Positions 35,170 through 45,044 of a stretch of DNA of 64,000 nucleotides are shown in pieces. Source of the stretch: Candidatus Geocrenenecus dongiae (GTDB lineage: Archaea > Thermoproteota > Nitrososphaeria_A > Caldarchaeales > Wolframiiraptoraceae); contig JALNLN010000004.1 of assembly GCA_023267855.1 (NCBI GenBank), positions 1 to 64,000 on the forward strand. The letters run 5' to 3'. The first letter of the stretch is position 1. Each line of letters starts with the position of its first letter. The position numbers were made by a program, and so were the translations under genes. The notes beneath the pieces were generated by a model. The model searched no databases. It had not been told where the DNA came from and was given only the letters and a program-made list of their open reading frames with translations.

Positions 35170-35874
35170 TTAAACATGGTGGGCGCTAGAGTAGTGTTTT
35201 TTCTTTTTTTCTTCGTATTCATCTCTATCCATATATTCTTTTGCAGGAACACCTTTCACTACTTTTGAAGATGGTACGTCTTTAGTTACTGTTGAGCCAG
35301 CCGCTATAACTACTCTATCGCCTATAGTTACTCCTGCGATTATAGTAGAGTTTGCACCGATTATTACTTCCCGTCCAATTTTTACTCCTTCTATTTCTCC
35401 TACTGGGTATTTATCGTTTGTTACGACTACGTTTGGTCCTATGAAGGTGTTATCTCCAACTACCGTTAAGTGTGGTAAATATACTAGTGATTGTATGATT
35501 ACGTTCTCTCCAATTTTTACTTCTCCATCTAGTTGTGTATAGCTTCCTATTCTGCATCTAGAAGATATTCTAGATCTAGATCTAACAAGTACACCGTGTC
35601 CGAACTCTACTTCATCACCTACCTCAACATCATCATATATTATTGTAAAACTTCTGATAATACATCTCTCACCTATCTTTGCACCTAAACTTACGTTATC
35701 TAGATCCTCCAGCCCACCTCCAACCACTCTGAGCAATCTCTCCCTAGAAGGATAACCTATCTGAACCCATCTATCAATAAACGATCCTTTACCGATTATA
35801 GATGGACCATATATTACTGCATCTTCAACAACCTTTCCATAAACCATAGCTCTACTTGAAATATATCTAGACAT
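35170..35874 (-). CDS. Left-handed beta-helix acyltransferase
   Basis: The protein has 234 residues made almost entirely of hexapeptide repeats of the [LIV]-G-x-x-x-x type (for example IIGKGSFIDRWVQIG, KIGERCIIRSFTII, VIIGANSTIIAGVTIG), ending VTKDVPSSKVVKGVPAK, the family's usual exit. It should be a trimeric acetyl- or acyl-transferase acting on a sugar nucleotide or similar compound. The charged C-terminal tail (EEKKKKHYSSAHHV) is outside the helix. It lies 71 bases downstream of the aIF1 gene on the same strand. Confidence 0.85.
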   Translation of the reverse strand: MSRYISSRAMVYGKVVEDAVIYGPSIIGKGSFIDRWVQIGYPSRERLLRVVGGGLEDLDNVSLGAKIGERCIIRSFTIIYDDVEVGDEVEFGHGVLVRSRSRISSRCRIGSYTQLDGEVKIGENVIIQSLVYLPHLTVVGDNTFIGPNVVVTNDKYPVGEIEGVKIGREVIIGANSTIIAGVTIGDRVVIAAGSTVTKDVPSSKVVKGVPAKEYMDRDEYEEKKKKHYSSAHHV

Positions 35875-36035
35875 CAGTAATCTAAGTAGCTCTCCAGATA
35901 TTTATATCCAATTCTTTTGATACATTTCATCTACAGTAGAGTGTCTCAGAATATATTAAACCTTTCCTGGAATGTCTTTGGGAGAATTAAGGATAAGTTT
36001 AGATTTATCTAACAGTTAATCTAGAGTAGCGTAGA

Positions 36036-37406
36036 ATGTTTAAAATCGTTAAGAATTTTGAAGAACTCGTCAATAGAAGAAGAGACGTGCTAGCAGAAAT
36101 AAGGAGGGATGTTCTAAGAGCTGTTGAAGCTGCTATAGAAGCAGTTCTACCTGAGAATACTCTGAAAAAACATGTTAAAAGAATTGGGGATAGCTTGATG
36201 GTAGATAAAGAGAAATATTCTCTTAAGAATTATGAGAAGATCATAGTTCTAGGAGCTGGTAAAGCAGTTTTAGGTATGGCTAGACATATTGAAGAAATAA
36301 TGTTGGATAAGATAGATGCAGGAGTCGTTGTTGTGCCTAGAGAGAAGATCCATGAAGCTAGTTTAAAAAAGATAGAGGTTCTACCATCTACGCATCCTAT
36401 TCCAAGCATGCTAGGTGTAAAAGCTTCTGAAAAATTATTGGAGTATGCTGAAAAAACAGATTCCAAGACTTTAGTAATTTTTCTGCTGTCTGGTGGAGCG
36501 TCTGCACTACTCCCTATGCCTACACCTCCGATAACTCTAGAAGACAAAGCAGAAACAACCAGACTACTATTGAAGAGTGGAGCAACAATAGATGAAATCA
36601 ATATAGTTAGAAGACATATTTCAGAAATAAAAGGTGGAAAACTATTAAGAAAGCTAAATAACGCTACTGTCATCACACTCATAATCTCAGATGTTATTGG
36701 AGATAAACTAGAAGTCATAGGCTCCGGCCCAACCGCCCCAGACCCATACACATACAGAGATGCCTACGAAGTATTAAGAAGGTATGGTTTATGGGATAAA
36801 GTTCCAGAAAAAGTTAGGAAGAAAATAGAAGATGGAATGGAGGGTAAAATTGAAGAAAATCCTAAACCCGGAGACCCAATATTCAATAGAGTACGAAACG
36901 TTATAATTGCTAACGTTTTAGATGCTTGTTCATCTGCACGTAGACTACTTTCTTCTTCAGGATACCGAGTAAAGATACTTACACATCACATGGAGGGAGA
37001 AGCATCAGAAGTTGGAAGATTCTTAATTGGAGTCGCTAAAGACATGCTTGTGAAGAAGCCTTCTGCATTAATATGTGGAGGGGAGACGACGGTTACTGTT
37101 AGAGGGCATGGTATTGGAGGAAGAAATCAAGAACTCGCTCTCTCATCTTCCATAAACTTGAAAGAACTAGATAAGTGTGTCTTAGTCAGCGTAGGTACGG
37201 ACGGTGTTGATGGACCTACAGATGCAGCGGGAGCGATAGTAGATAATGAAACATATAGAGAATCTCTTGAGATGGGGCTTAATCCTATCGAGTACCTACT
37301 CAACAACGATTCCTACAATTTCTTTAAGAAACTTGGAGACCATGTAATTACAGGACCTACTGGAACTAATGTTGGAGACATAGTGATAATTGCATCAAGA
37401 GGTTAA
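36036..37406 (+). CDS. gckA: Glycerate 2-kinase (GckA/MOFRL type)
   Basis: The protein has 456 residues. It has the two-domain layout of class II glycerate kinases: an N-terminal Rossmann-like domain (IVLGAGKAVLGMARHIE, FLLSGGASALLPMP, INIVRRHISEIKGGKL) and a C-terminal MOFRL domain (GGRNQELALSSS, GTDGVDGPTDAAGA). It phosphorylates glycerate to 2-phosphoglycerate, as in archaeal non-phosphorylative sugar degradation. The normal length and all motifs suggest activity. Confidence 0.93.
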   Translation: MFKIVKNFEELVNRRRDVLAEIRRDVLRAVEAAIEAVLPENTLKKHVKRIGDSLMVDKEKYSLKNYEKIIVLGAGKAVLGMARHIEEIMLDKIDAGVVVVPREKIHEASLKKIEVLPSTHPIPSMLGVKASEKLLEYAEKTDSKTLVIFLLSGGASALLPMPTPPITLEDKAETTRLLLKSGATIDEINIVRRHISEIKGGKLLRKLNNATVITLIISDVIGDKLEVIGSGPTAPDPYTYRDAYEVLRRYGLWDKVPEKVRKKIEDGMEGKIEENPKPGDPIFNRVRNVIIANVLDACSSARRLLSSSGYRVKILTHHMEGEASEVGRFLIGVAKDMLVKKPSALICGGETTVTVRGHGIGGRNQELALSSSINLKELDKCVLVSVGTDGVDGPTDAAGAIVDNETYRESLEMGLNPIEYLLNNDSYNFFKKLGDHVITGPTGTNVGDIVIIASRG

Positions 37407-37460
37407 AAAGTACAAAAATATTGTATGTGTCTCCCTGCATATGTATCCTCCTCTTAATAC

Positions 37461-38285
37461 ATGCATATTTTTGAAAGATGTTGTTTGAGATTATTTCTAC
37501 GTAAAATATGGAAACGTTTAAAGATAAGAGGAGCAGAATATTATTCGGATGTCTTGAAGGTGGCTAAGATTGTCGGATACCTAGTGGCATATGCTTTACC
37601 ATTTATCTTACCCTCTACGTTATACGTATTTCTCAAACCTTTACTACCTCTAGACATCTTGAGAAACATTATCTCGATGGTGGTTATAGGTGTCATAGTT
37701 GGTTTACTTTCAACGTATCTATGTAGAGACATGTTACACAATCTTCTAGCATCTATAGTCGCATCTCTACTTGGATTATCTACACCACTTATCTTAATGG
37801 AAATTATACCTCAGCTTTCATGGATAGGATTGTTTATAGTAGAAGGCATGTACACCTTACTTACTTTCATAGTTTTACCATTATCAGCCTCAGCAACTTC
37901 AATTGCAGCATACAGAACATTTATGAAAAAAAGGGTAGAGGTACAGAAATTAGAAGAAAAAATTGAAACTACAATAATAGAACAACCAGTAAAAGAAGAA
38001 ATAACCAAAGAGGAGAAAGCTGAAGAAGAGAAGATTGAGGTTACGCAGGAAACTATGCCTACCATAAGTGAGGAAAGTCTTAGAACTGCTGAAGAAAAAC
38101 TCGTCCCAGAATTAGAAGAGATGCTCAAAGAAATTATGAAAGAAGAGGAAGAAGTTGTAAAGGAAGAAAAGGCTGAGCCTGTAGAGAAGATACCGTTGAA
38201 AAAGTGTAAAAATTGTGGGGAATACATTCCAGAAGATTCTATCTATTGTCCACTTTGCGGAAAATATCAAGGGGAAGAGAGTTAG
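37461..38285 (+). CDS. Membrane protein with charged linker and C-terminal zinc ribbon
   Basis: The protein has 274 residues. Four hydrophobic segments (about 35-55, 66-86, 91-112 and 117-145) are followed by a long Glu/Lys-rich, probably coiled region (about 155-250) and a C-terminal zinc ribbon CKNCGEYIPEDSIYCPLCG. The ribbon would lie in the cytoplasm on a flexible stalk. I do not recognise the family; similar zinc-ribbon membrane proteins are common and uncharacterised in archaea. It follows glycerate kinase by 54 bases. Confidence 0.7.
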   Translation: MHIFERCCLRLFLRKIWKRLKIRGAEYYSDVLKVAKIVGYLVAYALPFILPSTLYVFLKPLLPLDILRNIISMVVIGVIVGLLSTYLCRDMLHNLLASIVASLLGLSTPLILMEIIPQLSWIGLFIVEGMYTLLTFIVLPLSASATSIAAYRTFMKKRVEVQKLEEKIETTIIEQPVKEEITKEEKAEEEKIEVTQETMPTISEESLRTAEEKLVPELEEMLKEIMKEEEEVVKEEKAEPVEKIPLKKCKNCGEYIPEDSIYCPLCGKYQGEES

Positions 38286-38441
38286 CGTAAGCCTAGAATA
38301 AATAATCACAACAAAGAAATATGAAAACATCCTAGCAAATACATCTCTTAAATTAGGCATCAGTAAGTTTAGAACTCTAAACTACTAGCTGGCTGGAATT
38401 GAACGTTTTAATCTATCGCAATAGACATTCTAGATTGAAAG

Positions 38442-39320
38442 ATGGATATCAAGCTCATTGCTTTCGACAGTCTAGGGACTAGAAGTATGGCTACAATCAT
38501 TAAGACTAGGCATGTTCAGATAATGGTGGATCCTAGCGCAGCCCTAGGTCCTAGAAGATACGGTCTCCCACCGCATCCACTAGAATACGAGAAACTTAAA
38601 GAACATAAGGAAGCTATAGTAAAATCTGCTAAAGAGTCTGATTTAGTAATAGTTACCCACTACCATTATGACCATATCCCTAGACCTGGTGAAGGAGTTG
38701 CATGGCTGGCTGGTAAGAAACTCTTAATCAAAGACCCGAACCACATGATTAATTTTAGCCAGAAGATGAGAGCTAAGAAATTTCTGGAAATGTTATCTAC
38801 GTTTGATATTAAAGTGGAAGCTGTAGATGGGAGAGAAATTGATATAGGTGGGACGAAGATAAAGTTCTCGAGACCGGTACAGCATGGGAACGACTCTAAG
38901 CTTGGCTATGTTCTAGAAGTCTTAGTAGAAGATTCTGGAGAGAAAATATTGTTTACGTCCGATGTGGAGGGACCCGTAGATGAAGAACAAGTAAAATTCA
39001 TACTCTCAAATAAGCCAGACATATTAATATGTGATGGCCCGATGACATACATGCTTGGAAATAAATATAGTTGGGAGGATCTTGAGAAAGCTCTCAAAAA
39101 CCTAAAGAAGATAGTTATGAAAACAGAGTTAAGCATACTTATCCTAGATCATCACTTAATTAGAGATAGAGATTGGAAAATGAAGATTAGAGAATTTGTA
39201 GAAGAAGTAGGTGGAGACGTAGAGATACATACAGCTGCATCCTACATGGGTTTACCTGAAAATCCTCTCGAATCTATGAGAGATGTACTGTGGAGAGAGA
39301 GCAGTCTTAGAAGATCGTGA
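38442..39320 (+). CDS. UPF0282 family MBL-fold protein
   Basis: The protein has 292 residues. The metal-binding motif THYHYDHIP (near residue 72) and later PVQHGNDSKLGY, FTSDVEGP and LDHHLIRD fit the metallo-beta-lactamase fold and, as a set, the archaeal family UPF0282 (COG2248). Characteristic sequence near the N terminus is DPSAALGPRRYGLPPHPLE. The role is unknown; the family is widespread in archaea. Confidence 0.88.
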   Translation: MDIKLIAFDSLGTRSMATIIKTRHVQIMVDPSAALGPRRYGLPPHPLEYEKLKEHKEAIVKSAKESDLVIVTHYHYDHIPRPGEGVAWLAGKKLLIKDPNHMINFSQKMRAKKFLEMLSTFDIKVEAVDGREIDIGGTKIKFSRPVQHGNDSKLGYVLEVLVEDSGEKILFTSDVEGPVDEEQVKFILSNKPDILICDGPMTYMLGNKYSWEDLEKALKNLKKIVMKTELSILILDHHLIRDRDWKMKIREFVEEVGGDVEIHTAASYMGLPENPLESMRDVLWRESSLRRS

Positions 39321-39473
39321 ACACGGTACTACCAGACATTCTTCTCTTACAGCTAGATTATCTTAAGAAGAGAAAAAGATTGAGAATATTTTTTAGGTTA
39401 TCTGAGAGTATTGGTTATGTGTTCTGTTTTAGATCATCTTTATCTTTTAGGTTGTAGAATCTACTATAGGTAG

Positions 39474-42335
39474 ATGGACGCCACAACTCTCGATGAAGAA
39501 GAAGTTCTTGAAATGTTAGCTAAGCCTATTGTAGAATCTTTTAGAGAACGATTTAAACATCTTACAGCTCCTCAGCTTTACGCTATCCCAAAAATACTTG
39601 CTGGGAAGAATGTTCTACTTATAGCTACGACTGGTTCTGGAAAGACTGAAGCAGCTCTTCTACCTATCCTAAGTAAAATGCTTATCGAGAACGTTGGGCA
39701 AGGTGTAAAGCTTCTCTACATAACACCTCTCAGAGCACTTAACAGAGATCTCCTAGATAGGATTGATTGGTGGGCCCAGAAACTCGATTTCAAAGTTGCT
39801 GTGAGACATGGAGATACAGCTCAAAGAGAGAGAAGAATACAGACATTATCTCCACCAGATATCTTGATAACAACTCCAGAAACATTACAAGTAATACTTA
39901 CAGCCAAAGTCTTCAGAAACTATCTAAGAAGTGTTAGATGGGTTATAGTAGACGAGGTGCATGAACTAGCTACCGATAAGAGGGGAGCTCAATTAGCAGT
40001 CGCTCTAGAAAGACTTAGACTTATAACTGGATTAGACTTCCAGAGAATAGGTTTATCCGCGACCATCGGAAGCCCGGAGAAGATTGCAGAATACTTGGTA
40101 GGCGTTGGTAGAGAATGTGAGATAATAGCTGTGCCCGTACCTAAGGATATAAAGATAGATGTGATTTACCCATCTCCAATTAGAGAAGACTATGAGCTTG
40201 CTGAGAAGATTGGGGTCTTCCCAGAAGTAGCTGCGAGACTTAGAACTATAAAGAAGCTTATAGATGAACATGAATCTACACTCATCTTTACGAATACTAG
40301 ACCTCTAGCAGAAATACTTACAAATAGGTTTAGGCTTTGGGATCAGCAGGTCCCACTGGGGATACATCACGGATCTCTTTCAAAAACTACTAGAGTTATG
40401 GCTGAACATGGATTGAAAACAGGTGAACTCGTAGGAATAATATGTACATCTTCTCTAGAACTTGGGATAGATGTTGGGAGAATAGAGCTATGTATACAAT
40501 ACAATTCTCCGAGAGAGGTAACCAGACTGATACAGAGAGTTGGCAGGAGTGGACATTCTCTAGAAAAAATTGCTAAAGGCGTTGTAGTAGTTATGGATTC
40601 TGATGATGCACTGGAATCCATCGTGATCGCTAGGAAATCTAGAAGAGAAGAACTTGAAGAAGCAAGAATACCAGTAAACTGTCTAGACGTTTTAATGCAC
40701 CAGATAGCTGGTCTAATAATAGAATACGGGAAGATAAAAATAGATGAAGTACTAGCAATCTTAAAGAAAACCTACACTTTTAAAGATATTTCTAAAGAAG
40801 ATGTGAAAGAAGTTCTCCAACACATGATTTCTCTTGGAATAGTAGAAGTGAGAAATGATGATACCATCGTTAAGCCTAGGAGAAGCATGGAATTATATGA
40901 ATACTATTTCACGAATCTTTCAATGATACCTGAAGAACATCAGTACCTAGTTATAGATCAGAACAACGGTGAGTCTATCGGTATACTAGATGAAGAATTT
41001 GTAGCAGAACACGGTGAACCTGGAACAAGATTTATACTAACTGGTAGAGCTTGGGAGATACTTGACGTGAAAGGTGATAGAATATACGTTGCATCCTTAG
41101 AAGATTATGAAGGAGCTGTTCCAAGCTGGGTTGGGGATGAAATACCTGTACCATTTGAAGTTGCCCAGGAAGTTGGATTACTTAGAAGAGAGTATCTTGA
41201 GAGAAGAATGAAAGGAGAAGAACGTGAATCAATTATAAGAGACATAGCTGAGAGATACATGGTTGGATACGATGTAGTCTCGAAAGCCTTTAGGGAAATT
41301 GAAGAACATTTAGAAAAGAATATACCTGTACCTACAGACAAGACGGTACTCTTAGAGTATACTGAACCATACGTAATCCTACATATACATGGAGGACTTA
41401 GAGCAAATAGAACAATACAGAAAACCTTATCATACCATATGGCTGAAAAGATAGGTACAGCTATACATGGACAACAAAATCCATACAGGATAGTTTTTAG
41501 ATCCAAGCATATAACCGATAAAATAGTCTTAGAAGCATTAAGAGAAGTCTTAGAAGATTTTGAAGAGAAGGTCTTCAAAGCTGTTGAGTCTTCTAGTTTG
41601 TTTAAACGTAGGCTTGTCCACGTAGCTAGAAAGATGGGTATAATAAAGAGTGAGGCAAGCATAACAGAGGTAAACATTAACCAATTAGTAGAAGCATTGA
41701 GAAAAACAGTAGTATATAGAGAAGCGTTAAACTATACTATCTTCCATGACTTTGATTTAGAGAGAGCGAAGAAGATTCTAGAAGACATAGTGTATGGAAG
41801 AGTTGAACTGAGAACATGGATCAATCCATCTCTCGAACCTTCACCCCTATCTAAGATAACACTATCAAGATTTGAACAAGAAGGAGAGATAACTTCAAGT
41901 GAAGGAATGAAGAGAATTGTCATAACATCTGTAAGAAACAGGCTACTCTATGAATCGTGGGTAGAAGTCTGTGTAGAATGTTTTGAACATTACAGAAAAA
42001 TAATGGTCAAAGATATGAAGGAGAAGATCGTGTGCCCAGTATGTGGATCCACGAAGATAGGGGTAACGAAGTACGAACTAGAAGAAGTACTCGGAATAAT
42101 TGCTAGAAGAGGGAAAACAATAAACAAAAAAGAAAGAAAAATCCTCATGGAGCTTAAGAGAAACGCTATACTCGTAGAGAAATATGGAAGAGCTGCAGTA
42201 ATAGTACTTTCAGCAAGAGGATTAACACTCAAGGAAAGGGTGGAGATACTGAAGAATGAACCGAGAGAAACGATAAGATTAATAGAACTGATAATAGAAG
42301 CAGAGAAGAAAGCACTACAGAGAAAATTCCAGTAA
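39474..42335 (+). CDS. lhr: Lhr-type superfamily 2 helicase
   Basis: The protein has 953 residues. Helicase motifs in order: Q-motif region TAPQLYAIP, ATTGSGKTEAALLP (51-64), TPLRALNRDLLDR, VDEVHELATDKRG (DEVH box), LSATIGSPE, TLIFTNTRPLAEIL, SSLELGIDVG and QRVGRSGH. A winged helix and the long Lhr-core follow. Near residue 830 lies a four-Cys cluster (CVECFEHY...CPVCGSTK), as in the archaeal Lhr subgroup with a C-terminal zinc finger. It probably unwinds RNA-DNA or branched DNA during repair. It is complete. Confidence 0.93.
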   Translation: MDATTLDEEEVLEMLAKPIVESFRERFKHLTAPQLYAIPKILAGKNVLLIATTGSGKTEAALLPILSKMLIENVGQGVKLLYITPLRALNRDLLDRIDWWAQKLDFKVAVRHGDTAQRERRIQTLSPPDILITTPETLQVILTAKVFRNYLRSVRWVIVDEVHELATDKRGAQLAVALERLRLITGLDFQRIGLSATIGSPEKIAEYLVGVGRECEIIAVPVPKDIKIDVIYPSPIREDYELAEKIGVFPEVAARLRTIKKLIDEHESTLIFTNTRPLAEILTNRFRLWDQQVPLGIHHGSLSKTTRVMAEHGLKTGELVGIICTSSLELGIDVGRIELCIQYNSPREVTRLIQRVGRSGHSLEKIAKGVVVVMDSDDALESIVIARKSRREELEEARIPVNCLDVLMHQIAGLIIEYGKIKIDEVLAILKKTYTFKDISKEDVKEVLQHMISLGIVEVRNDDTIVKPRRSMELYEYYFTNLSMIPEEHQYLVIDQNNGESIGILDEEFVAEHGEPGTRFILTGRAWEILDVKGDRIYVASLEDYEGAVPSWVGDEIPVPFEVAQEVGLLRREYLERRMKGEERESIIRDIAERYMVGYDVVSKAFREIEEHLEKNIPVPTDKTVLLEYTEPYVILHIHGGLRANRTIQKTLSYHMAEKIGTAIHGQQNPYRIVFRSKHITDKIVLEALREVLEDFEEKVFKAVESSSLFKRRLVHVARKMGIIKSEASITEVNINQLVEALRKTVVYREALNYTIFHDFDLERAKKILEDIVYGRVELRTWINPSLEPSPLSKITLSRFEQEGEITSSEGMKRIVITSVRNRLLYESWVEVCVECFEHYRKIMVKDMKEKIVCPVCGSTKIGVTKYELEEVLGIIARRGKTINKKERKILMELKRNAILVEKYGRAAVIVLSARGLTLKERVEILKNEPRETIRLIELIIEAEKKALQRKFQ

Positions 42336-42359
42336 GAAATCTATTTATTAGGAGGCAAA

Positions 42360-42371
42360 GTGAGCGCTCAC
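42360..42371. repeat. 12-bp perfect palindrome in a convergent spacer
   Basis: GTGAGCGCTCAC lies 24 bases after the lhr stop, preceded by AGGAGGCAAA. The G+C-rich palindrome stands out in this spacer. It may be part of a hairpin terminator or a protein site. Read as coding, AGGAGG-CAAA-GTG opens only a 12-codon frame. Confidence 0.25.
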
Positions 42372-42441
42372 AATTTTAAAGCTTCGACAATCTCTTAGAC
42401 TAAATGAGAGGAAAACACTACTCTACGTATAGATATATGGG

Positions 42442-43494
42442 TTAGATAAACCAGCATCCTGGATCTGTGGCAATAAAGTCTCCAGTTACTTCATAAGCTC
42501 TTCCACGGCATCCCGCACATACATCTCGAAACTTACATTCACCACATTGACCTTTAAGCTGTTTTCTATCTCTAAGTATTGAAAGTACCTGAGATTCTTC
42601 CCAGATATCTATAATACTCTTCTCCCTAACGTTTCCAAGTTTTATCTGTAAGAGCATACAAGGAATAACGTCTCCATTCGGAAGTATGGTAACATAACCA
42701 TTTGGCATACCTGCAGCACAACCTCTATCATAATATGGTACCCTCTTTAGGAAGCTTGCTGGGAAATGTTTAGGTTGTATATTCTTTTCTTTAAGAACTA
42801 GAGTATACATTGGGCATCCTGGAACACGTATGATTATAGGGCATTCTCTCTGAGCTTCTGCTAACCACTCCATAATCATCTTCCTCTCATATTTATCCAG
42901 AACCTCATTTATACACTCCCTCTTAACTCTGGGAACTTCAACTAGATCAAAGAATTCTGCAGCTACTGCACCACTCTCTATAGCGAGTTTAAGCATATCT
43001 GGAATCTCTCTAAGAGTATTCTTCCTCACAACCATGCCGAACTGGAAAGGTAAACCTGCTTCTTTACATGCATTAACACCTTGCATTGCTTTCTGGAAAG
43101 CTCCAACCTCACCTCTAAATGAATCATGCGTTTCAGGTCTCGCACCATCAATAGATATCTGAACACATTCTATACCAGCTTCCCTCATCTTCTTAGCTAT
43201 CTCTACGTCAATAAGTGTACCATTACTTCCAACAACTACTTTTAAACCCTTACTGTATGCGTATCTCACTATTTCAAGAAAATCTTCTCTACACAAGGGT
43301 TCACCACCATCGAGTACTAAAAGTCTAACATTCCAATTAGCCAGATCATTAATTAACTTCTTAGCTTCCTCGAGAGTTAACTCATCTGGAGAAGCATAAT
43401 CTGTTGCATCACTATAACAGTGCTTACACTTAAGATTACACTTCCTAGTAACAGCATAAGAAACAAGAAAAGGAGCCGCCACCATATCTACCAA
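42442..43494 (-). CDS. Radical SAM/SPASM protein, AhbD/NirJ-like
   Basis: The protein has 350 residues. The radical SAM cluster motif is CNLKCKHC (Cys19, 23, 26), with LVLDGGEPLCRED and VVVGSNGTLI for SAM binding. The SPASM-like C terminus holds CGECKFRDVCAGCRGRAYEVTGD in adjacent blocks, then DPGC. This tail is typical of haem-biosynthesis members AhbC/AhbD and NirJ, but many peptide-modifying SPASM enzymes look similar and no haem genes are adjacent. It is a single gene between the lhr and tRNA loci. Confidence 0.85.
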   Translation of the reverse strand: MVDMVAAPFLVSYAVTRKCNLKCKHCYSDATDYASPDELTLEEAKKLINDLANWNVRLLVLDGGEPLCREDFLEIVRYAYSKGLKVVVGSNGTLIDVEIAKKMREAGIECVQISIDGARPETHDSFRGEVGAFQKAMQGVNACKEAGLPFQFGMVVRKNTLREIPDMLKLAIESGAVAAEFFDLVEVPRVKRECINEVLDKYERKMIMEWLAEAQRECPIIIRVPGCPMYTLVLKEKNIQPKHFPASFLKRVPYYDRGCAAGMPNGYVTILPNGDVIPCMLLQIKLGNVREKSIIDIWEESQVLSILRDRKQLKGQCGECKFRDVCAGCRGRAYEVTGDFIATDPGCWFI

Positions 43495-43620
43495 CTCAAC
43501 CCTCTATGCCTAATATTAGTCTTTAATACTAGCCTTCACCCCCTCTTTATATTCCAGACAAATATTTCATAACCCCCTAACTTTAAAGTAACTTCAACAC
43601 AGCCTGCAATAAGCAATAGT

Positions 43621-43652
43621 AAAAAAGTTTCAGTTTATTCTTCACTAAAAAA
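43621..43652 (-). terminator. Oligo-T terminators after tRNA-Leu
   Basis: Downstream of the tRNA on the minus strand there are two T6 runs (complements of A6 at 43647-43652 and 43621-43626). Archaeal RNA polymerase stops at oligo-T tracts without a hairpin, so these are probable termination sites for the tRNA transcript. Confidence 0.5.
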
Positions 43653-43673
43653 TGAAGAAAGCTTATGTGTAGT

Positions 43674-43758
43674 TGCGGGGGGTGGGATTTGAACCCACGA
43701 ACCCCTACGGGACAGGAGCCTCAGTCCTGCGCCTTTGACCAGGCTTGGCTACCCCCGC
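43674..43758 (-). tRNA. tRNA-Leu, anticodon GAG
   Basis: It is 85 nt with a 7-bp acceptor stem GCGGGGG/CCCCCGC and discriminator A. The D arm is GCC/GGC, the anticodon arm CAGGA-CTGAGGC-TCCTG places GAG at 43722-43720, and the T arm is GTGGG-TTCAAAT-CCCAC. A long variable arm with a CCC/GGG stem makes it a class II tRNA, and with GAG it is leucine (codons CUC/CUU). There is no intron, and the CCA end is not encoded. Confidence 0.96.
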
Positions 43759-43780
43759 ATCAATATACAATATTACTCTA

Positions 43781-43792
43781 CTTATTTTTAGG
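43781..43792 (-). promoter_or_regulatory. BRE/TATA element of tRNA-Leu
   Basis: CCTAAAAATAAG, read on the minus strand, is centred about 27 bases upstream of the tRNA 5' end, with the purine-poor CC expected just before an archaeal TATA box. No other gene could use it in this direction. Confidence 0.55.
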
Positions 43793-44221
43793 TTTATATC
43801 ATGTTATCTTAAGAAGATTAGTGGAGGAGACTTAAGGCTTTAATCTTATCTAAAATGGAGTTTGGGGTTCACCTCTACGTTTCTAGTTAGCCCCGGTTTT
43901 ATCATTCATCATTTAGTTGAGACCTCCTATACCTCGTACTATTCTTAATATCTCTGATATTGTTTACCTCTTTCCATTCCATTATGTTTTTATAATTTTA
44001 TTTTCTGTTTTAAATGTTAACTTGGTTGATATTTCCGTTACCTTCTTTTAACCTAATGTTGTATAAGTTTAGATATCATTATTTTCTTTATTTAGGGAAT
44101 TGTGAAGATAGTATGGATAGGTATTCTATACTGGGTTTACAGCTACATACGTTAGGAAGACATATAAGAGAATTCTGTAAATAGTTGTTGGAATTCGTCG
44201 ATTATGTAATTAGAAGTTCTT
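43793..44221. other. Long AT-rich spacer without a supported gene
   Basis: About 430 bases lie between the tRNA promoter and the DUF92 gene. The longest plausible start-to-stop frame is 23 codons (44113-44184), too short to call. A G+C-rich island at 43864-43896 (GGGG TTCACC ... TTAG CCCC) could form a weak stem. I see no second tRNA and no repeat. Confidence 0.5.
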
Positions 44222-45037
44222 TTATTCTAGAAGGTTAAACAAATCCGTTAGAACGACTGCTATTATTCCACCGATTATTGTTGCTATTAAGTTTACTGTA
44301 TGTGTGTTGATGTACTTTAATCCTTGTATTTGTTCTGCTTTAGATTCACAGTGAAATGATGATTCTGTTATCTTACCACATACTCCACATCTATATTTTG
44401 CTTGTACAAGTGCACCCAGAAAACTATCGATAGTCATTCCTACAAGTCCTGAACAATAAATTATAAGTGAGGCGGCGTGGAATCTAATTTTGTTACAAGT
44501 TAAAGTAACTAACAATGTAAGTATCGTTAAACCTATGACTCCGCCCAAATAACCTAGTAATGTTACCGCTCCAGGAGTTCCAGGATTAACTTTCTTCATG
44601 TTTATGATTAATCTCGGTTTCCCTTTGTAGAGCAAACCTACTTCTGTTCCAAGAGTGTCTGCAAAAGCTGTTGAGAGTGCTCCTAGATATGCTGTAAAGA
44701 ATGTTCTCCCATTGTTAGATAATCCAGCTCCAATAGCTGTTACAGTTACTACTAAACCATTTGCTACAACGTTTCTCCAACTTCTTACCCCATCCTCTTT
44801 ATTATAGACATATTTCACTTTTCTCATTCTTATCTTCGTCATGATTGCAGATATGAAGAAGAATGTTAATAGCAATATGAAGTATTCTCTTCCTCCGAAA
44901 ACATATATTGGATAACCTACGAGAAGTGAAGAAATTATTCCTGACTTATCAACAAATTTAAACTTGATAGATGTTACAGATATTATTGATAAAACTATTA
45001 TTGCTTCTATGTGTAGTGTTATGTCGGTATAAGTCAT
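44222..45037 (-). CDS. DUF92 membrane protein (phytyl-phosphate kinase/VTE6-like family)
   Basis: The protein has 271 residues with about seven hydrophobic segments. The conserved DUF92 blocks are present: ALSTAFADTLGTEVG, GKPRLIINMKKVNPGTPGAVTLLG and GMTIDSFLGALVQAKY. A Cys-x-x-Cys loop (CGVCGKITESSFHC) follows. Plant VTE6 of this family phosphorylates phytyl phosphate, so an isoprenoid phosphate kinase role is possible. It starts 7 bases after hisS on the same strand and is probably co-transcribed with it. Confidence 0.85.
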   Translation of the reverse strand: MTYTDITLHIEAIIVLSIISVTSIKFKFVDKSGIISSLLVGYPIYVFGGREYFILLLTFFFISAIMTKIRMRKVKYVYNKEDGVRSWRNVVANGLVVTVTAIGAGLSNNGRTFFTAYLGALSTAFADTLGTEVGLLYKGKPRLIINMKKVNPGTPGAVTLLGYLGGVIGLTILTLLVTLTCNKIRFHAASLIIYCSGLVGMTIDSFLGALVQAKYRCGVCGKITESSFHCESKAEQIQGLKYINTHTVNLIATIIGGIIAVVLTDLFNLLE

Positions 45038-45044
45038 TTTTCTC

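Noticed and set aside
38112-38360. Very hydrophobic 82-codon minus-strand frame
   Set aside because: It is the complement of the Glu/Lys-rich linker of the membrane zinc-ribbon protein, which reads as Phe/Leu on the other strand.
41105-41677. 190-codon minus-strand frame inside lhr
   Set aside because: It lies wholly within a conserved helicase core and has shadow-like composition.
44113-44184. 23-codon frame in the spacer before DUF92
   Set aside because: It has no ribosome site and is too short to distinguish from chance in 460 bases.
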